Shown here one piece after another: positions 23,045 to 36,689 of a stretch of DNA of 64,000 bases. Source of the DNA: Cymbidium sinense (taxonomy: Eukaryota; Streptophyta; Magnoliopsida; Asparagales; Orchidaceae); assembly GCA_021442155.1 (NCBI GenBank), contig CM038217.1, positions 151,969,834 to 152,033,833 on the forward strand, read 5' to 3'. The notes beneath the pieces are model-generated. The model was not told the origin of the DNA, did no database searches, and saw only the letters and a list, made by a program, of their open reading frames with translations. A program made the translations under genes and the position numbers. Position 1 is the first letter of the stretch. Each line of letters begins with the position of its first letter.

Positions 23045-24727
23045 CTTTCTCCCCGATAAAACACCTCGATAAAAGAAATCCTAAGACCCCACGATCGTGA
23101 TATCCCACAAGCATTCATCATTGATCCTGACTCCACCACCTATTCCTGGCTCCACCTCACTCCACCTTGCACGTGATTTGTCCTTTGGTCCCAAGCAAGT
23201 TTCTCATATTTTGAAATAATGTTTTTTTTTTTGAAAGGTGAAATAGGATTTGTAAATTTCCTAGAGACTTTCAACTAATCATGCTTAGTTTGCTTAAAAT
23301 CTTAGAAGGATTGATAGTGTAGCACTCTTTCAGGAATGTGTGAGCATAGAACTAGTGGAATTAAGGTCGAGTTGATAACATATAATTTTGTGTCAAATAT
23401 ATTTTCATTTTTTTGTTATGTTTCATTTTGTTTAGGAAACTCATTAGATTAAATTTTCAAAGAGCTAAGTATACATATTGTTGTATTAAGCAACATAGGA
23501 TTTATAAAGATCTATGGTTCACGATGAGTCTATAATGTTGTACTAGATGAAGCTTCCCGTCAAACATTGATTCTTTATGTGGAAGTAAAGCCACACTGTA
23601 GTACTTTAGCTGCAATTGATATCGATTTCATGCAACATAATATTATATCTGATTACCCACATGATTTCACTTTTTTAACAACAACTATACTACAACAAAG
23701 CTCGAATCGTAATCCAAGGTTAGTAGTTACTTTAAAGTTTTATTTATCTCGATTTCTTTCTCCCCGACAAAACACCTCGATAAAAGAAATCCTAAGACCC
23801 CACGATCGTGATATCCCACAAGCATTCATCATTGATCCTGGCTCCACCACCTGTTCCTGGCTCCACCTCACGACCAGATCCACCTTGCACGTGATTTGTC
23901 CTTTGGCCCCAGCTAAGCACAGGTTTCTCATATTTTGAAATAATGTTTAGTTTTTTTTTTGAAAGGTTATGCAGAAATAGGATTTGTAAATTTCCTAGAG
24001 ACTTTCAACTAATCATGCTTAGTTTGCTTAAAATCTTAGAAGGATTGATAGTGTAGCACTCTTTCATTTATATAGGAATGTGTGAGCATAGAACTAGTGG
24101 AATTAAGGTCGAGTTGATAACATATAATTTTGTGTCAATAGGTCTTTCATTTTTTTGTTATGTTTCATTTTGTTTTGGAAACTTCATTAGATTAAATTTT
24201 CAAAGAGCTAAGCATACAATATTGTATGTTGGTTGCTAAACATACTTTAGGATGAGTCAAGAGCTCATTTCGTTGATACTTTGTTATGATGGGCAACTGA
24301 TCGTTGATGATCAGTTTATTTCAAGTTATGTCGGTGGAAGAAATCGTCCTATGCAAGTCTCGCGTCATGAAATCTTAGAAGATTTAAAATAGAAAGTGTT
24401 GAGATATATACGCTATGATGTAGATAATTTTATAGTGGAGCTAACGTCGTTTCCCTATTGGCGTGGGATTTATAGCATCTATGGTTTCTGACGATGAAGT
24501 CTATAATGTTGTACTAGATGAAGCTTCCCGTCAAACATTGATTCTTTATGTGGAAGTAAAGCCACACTGTAGTACTTTAGCTGCAATTGATATCGATTTC
24601 ATGCAACATAATATTATATCTGATTACCCACATGATTTCACTTTTTTAACAACAACTATACTACAACAAAGCTCCGAGGAATCAGAACTAAGGTTAGTAG
24701 TTACTTTAAAGTTTTATTTATCTCGAT
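23045..24727 (+). repeat. Tandem duplication of the MULE 5' region
   Basis: Unit 1 (23,045-23,755) and unit 2 (23,756-24,727) both start with CTTTCTCCCCGA(T/C)AAAACACC and run through the same leader and into the same transposase segment (MQHNIISDYPHDFTFLTTT is encoded in both). Unit 1 lacks about 245 bp that in unit 2 (about 24,225-24,470) contain the start codon and first coding segment. The units are nearly identical elsewhere, which points to a recent event compared with the decay of the retroelements. Confidence 0.85.
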
Positions 24728-26885
24728 TTTATGGTTCAGTCTATCTCGAGTTTTGTTTTATTGATGTTGAATTTCATTACACATAACTCAAATGCCTGTC
24801 GAAGCACAGCTGCATGAGCAACCTAGCACATCTAGGTTTCTGTCTGATGATGAGTATGAAATAATGAATAGCAAATCAAGTAATGCATCTGAGGATAGTG
24901 ATGCTGAAGGGGATTCTCTCCCAGGTAATACCAATTTATATGACAACAATGCTAGTCACAGCCTTATTAGGAATCATTCACTCCAGAGTTCTACAAATGA
25001 TGATGATATGATCTATAACAACGGCTATGTATGTACATGTGAAATCACAAAAGATTTAGATGTAGACATTATGTTTGGTGGTCCATCTGACAGTATAATT
25101 TTTTTAGATGATATTGAACTTCGAGTTGAATTATGTAAAGGTATGTGTTTCTCAAATAAGAAGGAGCTTCAGTTTGTAGTCACTGGTTGGTCAATAATAA
25201 ATAATGTTCAGTTTCTCACTATTACTTCAAATCAAAAGAATTTTATAATTGTATGTGCACAACATAGTAATCTAGTAGATCATACCAATGATGCATGCAC
25301 TGTAGCAGAGAGCAAATGGTTGGGAGGTGCTTGGAGGAAATCAATGTTAGGTGCATCACATACATGCATCAGTATTATGAGTGGTTCTGGACATCATCAA
25401 TCGATATCTAAGTTCATTAGTTATTTTATAATGCCAATTATACGATCTCAGATAGACTTAAAATTGAGAGAGATTATTGGAAGGATGGTATCAAAGTTTA
25501 ATATTAAAGTGTCTTATATGAAAGCATCAGATGCACGACATAAAAGTATCAGAGTAATATTTGGGAGTTGGGAGGACTCATATCGCTCTCCTGGTCTATT
25601 CATGGATTCGTTATGATCTATTTTGCTAGGCAGTGTTTATAGAATTCTATCATCAAATACATGTAGGTTTCAAAGATTATTTTGGGCATTTGGACCAACG
25701 ATATCAGGTTGGAAATTTTTTTGTCCAATTTTGAGCATGGACGGGACATTCCTACTTCTAAAGTATCATGATGTTACTCACAGCTGTTGGTATTGATGTA
25801 AAAAAAGGATTATTTACACTTTCCTTCACTGTAGTTGAATATAAAATAATGAGTCCTAGCTCTGGTTCATTATGAGCATGCAGTAGTTATTGCCTATTAC
25901 TTCAGCAAGGAGTGATTGTGTATTATTTCAGATAAACATGTGGGTTGGAATGTGGTTGTCGAGATGTATTCCCTTGGGCTATGTATCGCATTGCTTAAGG
26001 CATGTGAGGGTAAACTTCAAAAAAGTAGTGAGAAGAATGAGTATTGCAGATGTGGAATTTATATGCTAAGAAAATGTATATGACTGGTAGTATTGATGAC
26101 ATAAACAAACTCAATTGACATATGATAAACATAAAGAATATTAAAGTAGAGGCATACCAATGGTTAGTAGAACATGATGTGTAAGTGGTCGTTGGTTCAT
26201 GATGGTGGTAAGCGATATGGTACTATGATGACAAATGCTTTTGATTGTTTTGATGGAGTTTAGAAATGTGCACGATGATTTCCAATTCAAGCCCTAATCA
26301 TAGTGGTTTATTATAATATTTACTTTATTTTTTAAGAGGTCTAGTATCATAGACTTGGGGGAAGCAAATGATGAATTTACATTCTATCCAAGAGCACAGG
26401 CTATGCTCAGCAGGTTTGAGCATGAGGCTATACACTATCAACAACCAATCAATATCAATGCTAACAAAGTGCAAGTGTTCGATATGGGATGTCGATCCTT
26501 TAGAGTTGAATTTATAGTTGATCAGTTATGTTCTTGCAGCTGTAACTGGACACTAATTTATCATATGCCATATGGTTTTTCCATTGCTGCTTTAGTCCAT
26601 CAGAGACTTAATCATTTGGCCTACGTGTCAAGATATTACACAATGGCAATGTATGGGAGTACATACTCCACAAACTTTCATGTTCTCCTAGATCATAGTA
26701 ACTGGTCGATTTTGATGCGGAGATGGGAATGTATCTTTTGCTACCACCCAATGTTAAGATAAAATTAGGCAGACCACGCCCCAAGTAGATATAAGAACAC
26801 TATGGAAGAGAGTGTAAGATAAAGCAGCCGTATGTGTAGCATATGTAAATGTTGGTCATTATCGAATATCGTGCCCACATAACTT
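24252..26885 (+). pseudogene. mudrA: mudrA-like transposase, frameshifted
   Basis: This is a MULE transposase. The chosen ATG at 24,252 opens MSQELISLILCYDGQLIVDD, ending at a TAG near 24,390. A shifted frame continues to 24,720. The 274-residue open run 24,792-25,616 has an acidic linker, then the MuDR DNA-binding domain (FSNKKELQFVVTGWSIINN, about residues 118-160) and a helical segment to IRVIFGSWEDSY. The DDE core follows: RLFWAFGPTISGWKFF, first Asp in SMDGTFLLLKYHD (GAC at 25,740), second in IISDKHVGW (GAT at 25,931), then KVEAYQWLVEHDV-like residues near 26,150. 26,355-26,762 has EANDEFTFYPRAQAML and the SWIM region VDQLCSCSCNWTLIYHMPYG, in which the last Cys and His of the motif are replaced. 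A CCHC knuckle (CSICK, then GHYRISC one frame over) ends it at 26,885. Some frame breaks could be introns, such as one near 24,695-24,800. Confidence 0.8.
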
Positions 26886-27034
26886 GAGTAGTATAAGGTT
26901 AGTATGGATAGTGTAGCACTATTTGATGTATATATGGTTTAGGAATATTTTAAATGCTTTGATACTTTATCGTAATAAAAATATTCTTGACTTCTAACAT
27001 TGTTCAATTTTCATTGTTCTTCTGCTACAGGTAC

Positions 27035-29236
27035 GATGGCCGAGGAGCCTTCGAGGCCGACTAGACGTTAGTAGAGGAGGCGTGCTGAGGTGGCCCATGA
27101 TGCACCAGATCCAGCACCTTCCAAGGTCCATCTCAGCATAGCTTCCTTACGTGGCAGACATAGGGTTGCGCATCCAGATTCAGTATGAATTTAATTATTG
27201 ATACCTTCTATCATAATGTTTTCTTTACTTACATGAATTAACATTATTTTCTTTCTATTGTAGGGCACTATTTTGGAGGCTGCTTCGCATCTCCTTATGC
27301 TGAGGGAGTGGCCCATTAGCTGCCCACAGTTCACATCTGTCCTCCGCACAGTGGGGTTGTATTGCGTCAGTCAGATGCGCTACATTCGATTGGATTATCA
27401 CTTGTTGACTGCGTTAGTTGAGTGGTGGTCTCCTCAGACCAACACTTTTCACTTAGTTATTGGGGAGATGACTATTACATTGCAGGACATTGTGATAATT
27501 TTGGGCTTGCATGTAGATGGACCCCCGATCATTGGACCTATTACAACTGGAGAGGAGAAGCGGTGATAGGCGACTACTGGACGAAGCATCGGGTCGCGAC
27601 CTATCAGCGGTGTATATCATGATCTGGTCGACCCAGTAGTCCTTTCATCTTTCAGGATGGGTCAAGCACACGCACAAACATGTATGCCACTGAGGTTTCG
27701 GTGGATATTTTTCAGGGAGTCCTACATCGATCTCACGGTTCAGGAGTTTACCAGACATTTACGAGCATATGTACTATTCCTTTTGGGGAGTTTTTTTGCT
27801 GACAGATACTTCAGATTCAGAGGTGCACTTGCAATATCTTCCTTTATTAGAAGATCTAGAAACATTTATCACACTCTCGAAGCGTAGCAAGCAAGATACA
27901 TATACGTGGAGCTGTATGAGTCTAGCCAATGAAAGCCAACATGGTCGGGTTGCCTTCTACTGATTTGGTCTTGTGAGCGACTTCAAGTTGGGAGATCAAC
28001 ATTACATGTCCCCTATCCTCAAGAGCTTAATGGGCTGAGCATTGGTTTTAGGTAAGGAAACTAAAGTGATTTTTAATTGGTTTAATATACTTATTTGATA
28101 AATAGCTAATTTCTATATGAAAACTATTTTAATCATGTGGAATTAATGGTATGTGCGGCAGATGTCCATTGAAATGTCAAGTTATATCGGGATGAGCTTG
28201 ATGGACTACTATTGAGCCAGGTACTAAACTTAAATTGTAAAGTCTACTTTTGAATTTTAACTCAGTGCTGAGTAATAGTTACACATACATGCAGGTTACT
28301 TGGGAGTCGTATGATATTTTGATCAGAGCTCGCTTATTTGATATTTATTTTGCTCGCGAGGCTATATGGCTAGCACGTGTTATCATTCTCACCGAAAAGG
28401 GTGGAGTGGTACCTTCATAATAGAGTTCTTCATCAGTTTGGACACTTACCACTCATTGATGTCACATGAATAGATCTTAGCTTCAAAAGAGTTGATGGTC
28501 GAGGAAAAGCTGGTACTAATTGGGTTCAGTGCCATCAGCTGTACATCGCTACTTGGGAGGGTAGGAGGGATCACATCGTCGATATCGATGACACTGATGG
28601 AGATGGACAGCAATCCCTTCACTGCTACATGTTATAGTTCAGGTAGTGGGCTTTGTTGTACTTGCTGAAGGCCCCTACATATCTGCCAATGACATACTAT
28701 CTCAAAGCACCTGAGTGAGCCTATATAAGATAATAGTACAGACTATAAATTTTCTTATCTTTGTTTAAAATTTTGATATTAATATTTTACATTTGGTTAA
28801 TATGGGCAGAGCATATCTTAGCAATGGAGGACATCTTCCAGCCTTTCTTTGGACGTTCAGGTTACCCAGACTTACAGATGGCTGTAAATAGGTATGAAAA
28901 GATATACCATGATTTGAGATTATGCTCGCATATTAGCGATTACAGGCTCCATCACGTGCAGAGCATATGCCACATGAGTACGATTCAACTCTGACTACAT
29001 AGGCAGCAGATGTGGGTACAGTGGCATCTACTTATACTGATCTAGGGCCTTCCACTTATCAACAGAGCGCTCAGTCTCAGCACCATACAAACGTTGCACC
29101 TTCACCAGATTGGGTGCCTTTAGGAGACCGAGCTGGGTTCAAATGCGTGCCGGATCGTGGACCACATGATGTCACTTATCACCGTGATCGTCCATCGACC
29201 ACATACGCATTACACTCCGTGGTAGTCGGCTTATAA
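27035..29236 (+). pseudogene. Plant mobile domain (PMD) gene of the MULE, multi-exon, decayed
   Basis: ATG at 27,035 gives MAEEPSRPTRR, then two stops, then RRRAEVAHDAPDPAPSKVHL to 27,182. An 81-bp intron (GT at 27,183, TAG ending 27,263) sits in phase 0. Exon 2 carries the PMD core: REWPISCPQFTSVLRTVGLY, DYHLLTALVEWWSPQTNTFH, GEMTITLQDIVIILGL, VDGPPIIGP. It continues, with a stop at 27,564 and a frameshift near 27,790, to a donor at 28,052. Further exons are probable at 28,162-28,220 (VKLYRDELDGLLLSQ), 28,295 to about 28,712 (SYDILIRARLFDIYFAREAI, VDGRGKAGTNWVQCHQLYIA) and 28,810-29,236 (Ser/Thr/Pro/Gln-rich tail). PMD proteins are related to MAIN/MAIL of plants and occur in MULEs and gypsy elements; the biochemical role is unclear. 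The coding order is well kept although reading is broken. Confidence 0.75.
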
Positions 29237-29499
29237 ACATCATCAGGCAATAGTTTGTGGGGATGTATGTATATTATGTGTACTTGTAACTGGATCTATT
29301 TAATATATGAATGGAAATTCTTATATATATTTTGTGTACTTGTGCAAATCGTTCATATAAAGTAGTTTATTGTTTTATTTACTACAAGGTAACTCTTCCA
29401 AAAAGTTGTTTAAGTAATTTTAATTTCTTGATTTGATGCTATTACCACTACTATTACTGAAAGATTGAATTTACAGTTGCAGATTACAGACAAATACAG

Positions 29500-29640
29500 C
29501 TTCTAGCGTACAACAAATGCTGCTTTAGGCCGAGCTAGCCAGTCGCCCGATTAACGAGGGATTGGTTTTAGGCCGAGCGAGTATAACCACCTCAGCGATA
29601 AAGTGGCTAACTAGTCGCCTTTAAAGAGATGATTGTACCT
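29500..29640 (+). repeat. GC-richer tail of the MULE, possible 3' terminal region
   Basis: TTTAGGCCGAGC occurs at 29,524-29,535 and 29,567-29,578. (C/T)AGTCGCC occurs at about 29,550 and 29,614. The stretch is much richer in CpG than its flanks. It may be the subterminal region of the MULE, but no matching inverted copy was found at the left side. Confidence 0.4.
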
Positions 29641-32540
29641 AAAGTTAATTTTTTTTAAAATATACTTAAAAATTAAATTTATATTAATTTAATACTTATT
29701 TTTTAAAAAAAACTTCTTTTATAATTGTTTCTTTATATTAATGAAATTTTCTAGGCTATCTCAATTTAAAAAAAACAAAAAACAAAAAATAAAAAGAAGT
29801 TTATTCATCCGTTAAAAACCAATCAATTATTTTATTTTATATCAAACTTCGACAAATGGTTCGTTAACCGTCCATTTCAGATATCAAAAATAGCTAAACC
29901 TTGCATAATAGAGCTGACGACAGTAGGTCGACGTGCTATGGATGACAACAGCTATCTGAGTTTTGGCCATGGATAAATCATCGAAGGAAATGTTCTTTAA
30001 TGACGTACTTATGACTTCAATGCAGAAATCCGTAAAGCTTTCGAGGGTCAATGAGGGCGTTGGTGATGATGGTACTGAACAGACAGATCATTAATGAAGA
30101 GGCCAGCTGGTAAGATAATGATAAAAGTTATTATTGTGCTCACACGTAACTTACGTCGTGTGAAACAAATTAGCAAGGGAGGCTTGAAATAAAGATGGCA
30201 ACCACTGATGGAAAACCACTCTCTCTTCCATGGTCAGAATTTTATTAGTTTTCATACTAGACATCTCCAAATTCTTTTGATATTTTTTTTGTTTTCACAT
30301 TCTCTGAGATTCATGGCACTGGCTCATCTGTTTAGGGATTATTTTAGTGGTATGTATCATACACTTAATTTTTTTTAATAATTTAAATAACAATAATGAT
30401 ATTTTTTTTTTGAAAATGCTAAAGGCTTTGCTCATAATCGCATAAATATTGACAGTAGTTACAGGAGGCCAAAATTTAAGAAAATTACACTAAGTTGAAG
30501 TAAAAAAAAAAATCAAAGCAGTATAGAGCAAAATAAAATCATAATGAGCTCATAAATATTGCTGCAGATGTCAGCATGAGATCTCTGGCTTCATAAACAA
30601 TGACATCAGAATGATGTGTTGCATGTGAGGGGGATAAGGCTGCGTTGAGCTCCATCATGATATTCGTCTTTTTCAGCATTACGCATAACATAAACATTCC
30701 CACCAAAAATAATCTTACAAGAAGGCATTATGTAAAGTTGATCTAAAATAGCGCAGATTGGCCAAAAGCCCAAAATCTAAAAATTTAAATAACATTTATC
30801 ACGAATAATCGAGTAATGGAAGGGAGAAATAAAGACAATGAGAAATCAAATTTCTTTAAAATATTGTGCGTTGTGAAACTTTTAGGTTGAATAGAAAAGT
30901 AGTTTTTTTTAGTAAAACTTTTTCTTAAAATTATAATTGTTTCTTGCACTACAGATATTAAAGGCCATGATTTAGACACTCATAAGAAAGAAACTTATGA
31001 TAATTTTATTTTTAATGATAGCAGCATTATCAATGATTTGTTAAAAGAGATGATGATAAAAAAAAAAAAACGTAAGAGACAAACACTTTTTGGAAAACTC
31101 ACAGAGTAAGAGCAATCAAAGAATATATAATTATGAGACTCATAACCACTATTACATAACACATTTTGATCAATGATAACATCATTTTATGTTCGCATAT
31201 ATTTTGATTTGTGATGAAAAATAACATTCTAGTCAAAACTAGAAGATTTGAAATTGTATCCATTAAACTAAATAAACTTTGGGAGATTTAGTTTACATAA
31301 TCAAGAGTTATTATATATCAATATATATCTAACACCTGAATCATTATATTTAATTGTACTATATCCTAGCATCCAAATCTCATCAAAACATATTCATAAA
31401 TAAGTTGCAACTTTCTTTAGATAAGATAATATTACTAATATTTTTTATGTGATTTAGATACTAATATATAATTTTTTTTCAATCCATGTTTGTCATATGA
31501 TCATGTAGAGATATATGTGCAGTAGCATAAGCTTTGAAATGCTCGTGTACAATGGTGAGCTATATTAAGTCATTTTGTATTATTTCAAGAAATCGAAATG
31601 ATCATGAGTCATTATGTCCCCCACATAAGAATTATTGGAACATCGAACTAAACTACATATGAGTTTACTCTTACATCATGAACCATAGATGGGGGAACCT
31701 AAATGCCTAGAGGGGAAAAATTTAACTCTCATTAGGTGCACCAAGGATATAAGTATGAATGGTGGAATCAAATTTCCTAATTTGTGAAGGATATTGGATT
31801 AAGTTTATTCTAATTATGTGGTCCTATTTTCTTATGGGTGTAATCCCCTTTATTAATTAGATCCTAAGTGATGCACTTAAGGAAAACTCATATGTAAGGA
31901 CAACAAAAAAAATGCTCTAAGGGTTTAATAGAGAGGAATTTAAGACTCCTGAAAGGGAAAGAGATTAAGTGCTTATCAACATATTGGACCTCACAAAAAG
32001 GTAAAAATTCAACAATTATGCAAGAAGAATAAAAGGTGGAAAGATGATGTCAATGAATGGAATGGATATGCTAAAACTTATAGTCCACAAAAAAAAGATA
32101 GCCCAACAATGAAGGAGAATGTTAGATATCAACCCCTATAGAATATGACTATTTCAACCACCCCCTTTGAAAGAAACTAAAGTCCAAGTGACAAAGCTTA
32201 CATTTTCATGAATAGCTAGAGAGGAAAAAAAAAACTGCTTGAAACTTGGTGTAAGGGGAATCTAATGTTAAAAATCTCTCTTAGGCTTCCAACTCATGTG
32301 AGAAGGGTTTCACCAACCTATGCTAGGATTCATGCGTTCTAGAAATGACAACCTTTTAGCCTCCCCTAGATGCATTAAATTCTATAAAACTAAGTCTTAT
32401 GTAATAAATAGAATAGAATAATTAATTTCAAAGAAAGAATATGCATATGAGGGTTAAGATAATACGATTTTATAAATGCAATAAATCTATATCGCTATGC
32501 TAACATGACTCATGCTAGAAAATTTATGTACATTAACTTC
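29641..32540. other. AT-rich stretch without a recognisable gene
   Basis: Only short, compositionally biased open runs occur (for example 30,979-30,785 on the - strand). Poly-A and poly-T runs are frequent (29,770-29,800; 31,061-31,070). 31,560-32,350 is somewhat richer in GC and reads like decayed repeat sequence, but no domain or internal repeat could be assigned. Confidence 0.4.
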
Positions 32541-32544
32541 ACTA

Positions 32545-32612
32545 CCATTAACTAGGTCCAAGAGACCTTGCTTGAAAGAGCGAAGCCAAATGCCGCTACA
32601 CCACAATGTTTA
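32545..32612 (-). mobile_element. tRNA-derived SINE head (box A and box B)
   Basis: On the - strand GTGGTGTAGCGGC (32,604-32,592) fits a pol III box A and GGTCTCTTGGACC (32,567-32,555) fits a degenerate box B, about 25 bp apart edge to edge. The arrangement is that of plant tRNA-derived SINEs. It is not a complete tRNA: no cloverleaf closes. The body and tail of the SINE were not delimited. Confidence 0.45.
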
Positions 32613-33905
32613 AGCCATGCCTTAGATGAGTATCAAATTTTAGAGATCCAAGTAAAAAAATAATCAAAATCAAATTTAATAAAAAAATATAAATATATAT
32701 ATTTACCTTATATTTAAAAAATTTAAATGTTTAAACATTATCTAGTAATAATTAAAATCATGATTTTAAAAATAAAATCAAATTGGTCATTCCGATTAGT
32801 TCAACAGTAAACCAATATTTCACCTGATTTGATTGATGCCAAAAATCGATTCTGTGTAGTATCATAATTGATAGTTAAATTGATGAACTCGTGAATCAAA
32901 TCAATTTTTTGAAGAACCAATTGATTCTTTTATTAATCAAATTTGGGCTTTTGAATTTAATCTACTAATTATAATTAAAATATTTAAATTTAAAATGAAA
33001 AAAATGATTTAAATATTATATTTTAAATTTTACTTTAGAATTATATTCAAAATATTTAAGAATGAGGTGATTTAAATTAAAATATTATATATTAAATTAA
33101 TAAAATTTATTATTATATCATTTAAATTAATTAAAATAATTTTAATATTTATTATATGATTTGATTAAATCAATGATTTGAACCGCTGAACTTCATCCTT
33201 TTTTTAGTTCAATGCTAGGTTTAATTTTTAAAATGATGATAAAATGTGACACAAGAAATTATATAATTAAAGCAATGTATCTCCGATGGCCAGGTAATGC
33301 TTGAAAATCCTTAGAAAGTTGAAAATTATTTTAAATAAATTTAAATATAAGTCTTTTTAATTATTAATCATTTAAATTAGAATCTCTCTTGGTTAAATTA
33401 AACATCTAACTAAATTTAGAAAATTGAAACATAGGATATAATTTTATAGGCAATGCAAATACCCATATGACTTAGCACACACTAAATGCTTGATAGGATA
33501 AAACTTTTAGACCCTTAGGTTAGGGATAATTTATCTTATTTGATTGGCGTGCTATAATATTCTGATGTGATTTGATGTTTACCTTAGGATAGTTCTGTGA
33601 TATTTATGTTAGGATAGTTTTGTGATTCATGTAGAACTTTATCTAGGATCAAACTAATAATTTTTTTTGTAGGTGGTCATGCTTAAAATATGGTATTATT
33701 GTGATATAATTATAAATATTGAAAGCATAAACTAATAAAATTTGCTTGCAAGTGTGACTTATAAAAATACTATATAAAATGCTCAAAGCTCCTTTAAGTG
33801 TGACTAAAAGGATAAGAAAGCACTTAGATGGATGAATGAATGCATGTTTATTTTAAATATTAACTGCTAGACTAACCTCTATTTTGCAAGAATAAGATTG
33901 TAATT
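32613..33905. other. AT-rich stretch, nothing recognised
   Basis: A/T-dominated sequence with ATTTAAAT-type words between the SINE head and the TA microsatellite. No ORF of note. Confidence 0.4.
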
Positions 33906-35105
<1,200 letters not shown>

Positions 35106-35109
35106 TAAT

Positions 35110-35535
35110 TAAAATAATTGTTCATGAATTTGAGCATATCTTATTTAAACTTTTAAAATTATCAAATCCTTGAAATTTAATTTTGAGTAAATTATAAATT
35201 TATCTTCCAATATTTTAATTGAGAGTATTCTTAAGAATTTGTGTGCTTAAGATGTGATTAAAATTATAGGGGCTTACCTACCTCTATAGAGAACTTATAC
35301 CCTATAATCGAAATCAAATTTAAATTTAAACTAAGAATTTTTAGAAATACAAACTATGCAAACTTTATAAATGATTCCTATTATTGTATTCTTTTTTCTA
35401 GTAGAATGGTATTTTAATCTCTCAAGATAGTATATCATTCTCTATATTATATTTATATATAATAATAAATAAGCACTTTTAGTTTTCAAATTCATTGTAG
35501 AAAAGTATTTCTACCTTTCACCTAATTGAAAATTT
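35110..35535 (-). repeat. Fragment of module R, inverted
   Basis: It aligns by eye with 36,250-36,685 over its full length: a TTGAGCATATC phrase near 35,133, TTTTAATTGAGAGTATTC at 35,213 and a TAGTATATCATTCTCTAT phrase at 35,427. The same phrases, inverted, begin module R at 36,700-37,100. Confidence 0.7.
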
Positions 35536-35544
35536 TATGATATA

Positions 35545-35586
35545 GATATATCAAAAATATATCAAAAATATATCAAAAATTATATC
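35545..35586. repeat. Short tandem repeat of about 12 bp
   Basis: ATATATCAAAA is repeated about four times. Confidence 0.8.
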
Positions 35587-35968
35587 ATTTATTTACCAAA
35601 AAAATTGTGAAGCACATTATGAACAACTAAGCACCTTAAATTAATTGTGAAATGCATAACAAGGAAATCCAAAATTAAAATTTCAACAAAAATGTAAACT
35701 CTAATATATTAAATCGCACAATTAGCTCCAAATAGGCAACTTAGTTTGAGATACATGAGTTTCAAACAAGTTCGAATGAAATTTAAGCGATAAAATTCAA
35801 AATAATTTCAAAAACTTTTCCATAATTCTCAAGCATAAACAGATGAAATCACAAATAAAAAGCTATACAAGCAAAACAAAGTGATTTATCTTTAATTTTA
35901 TAGGTGAGATGAAAAGCACTCTTTCTATGGAAGATTTGGTGTGCCCTACTCTGGTTTCCACCCATGCC

Positions 35969-35998
35969 CAAGAGAGAGAGAGAGAGAGACAGAGAGAG
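35969..35998. repeat. GA microsatellite
   Basis: An (AG)n run is interrupted once by a C. A similar run lies at 21,207-21,228. Confidence 0.9.
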
Positions 35999-36249
35999 CC
36001 AAGAGTTGGAGAGAAATGGAGTAATGACATGGGCGTTGGTTAGTCGACCCCTATAAAATAAGTTTCATGACTAAAATTCTGACAATTTGTTTTTGTTCAC
36101 TGATTTTAAGTGATTCATATGTCGTCATTTTTTTAGTGGGAATTTCCGTTGAAAAATTTCCAACTGAAAATGCATCACTAATTCCTCTTTTAATTTCTTA
36201 TGGATTAGTTTGTCAAAAATTTCACCGATAATAGTTATTTTTCTTGTTG

Positions 36250-36685
36250 TTTTAAAAAAATGTTCCTGAATTTGAGCATATCCTTAAAATTATCAAATCC
36301 TTAAAATTTAATTTTGAATAAATTATAAAGTTATCCACCAATACTTTAATTGAGAGTATTCCTAAGTTTTTTTGCTCTTAAGATGTGATTAATCAATTAT
36401 AGGAGCTTGCCTCTATAGATAATTTATACCCCATAATTAAAATCAAACTTAAATATAAACTAAAATTTTCTGGAAATATAGACTAGGAAAACTTTGTAAC
36501 CCATTCCTATTATTGTATTCTTTCTTGTAGCATAATAATATTTTGATCTCTCACGATAGTATATCATTCTCTATATCACAATTATATATAATAAAAAAAG
36601 AAGGCCTTTCTATTTTAGTTTTTAAATCCATTATGGAATAGTATTTTTATCTTTCGAGATAGTATATATTTTTTTGAAATTATAT
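36250..36685 (-). repeat. Second inverted fragment of module R, abutting copy 2
   Basis: It is a direct repeat of 35,110-35,535 and the inverse of 36,700-37,100, forming a large imperfect palindrome centred near 36,690. ATTGAGAGTATTCCTAAG (36,347) faces CTCAATTAAAGTAG (36,996) across the centre. Confidence 0.7.
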
Positions 36686-36689
36686 TATA

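Larger units (their letters stand above)
23045..29640 (+). mobile_element. Mutator-like element (MULE) with PMD cargo gene
   Basis: A mudrA-type transposase pseudogene is followed on the same strand by a PMD gene, a combination known in plant MULEs. The left limit is set by the duplicated leader. The right limit is set by a GC-richer tail (29,500-29,640) holding the phrase TTTAGGCCGAGC twice. Terminal inverted repeats and target site duplications were not found by eye, so the borders are provisional. Confidence 0.7.

Noticed and set aside
23740..23931. Open run on the - strand within the duplicated MULE leader
   Set aside because: Antisense to the transposon leader, present only because of the duplication, and without a domain.
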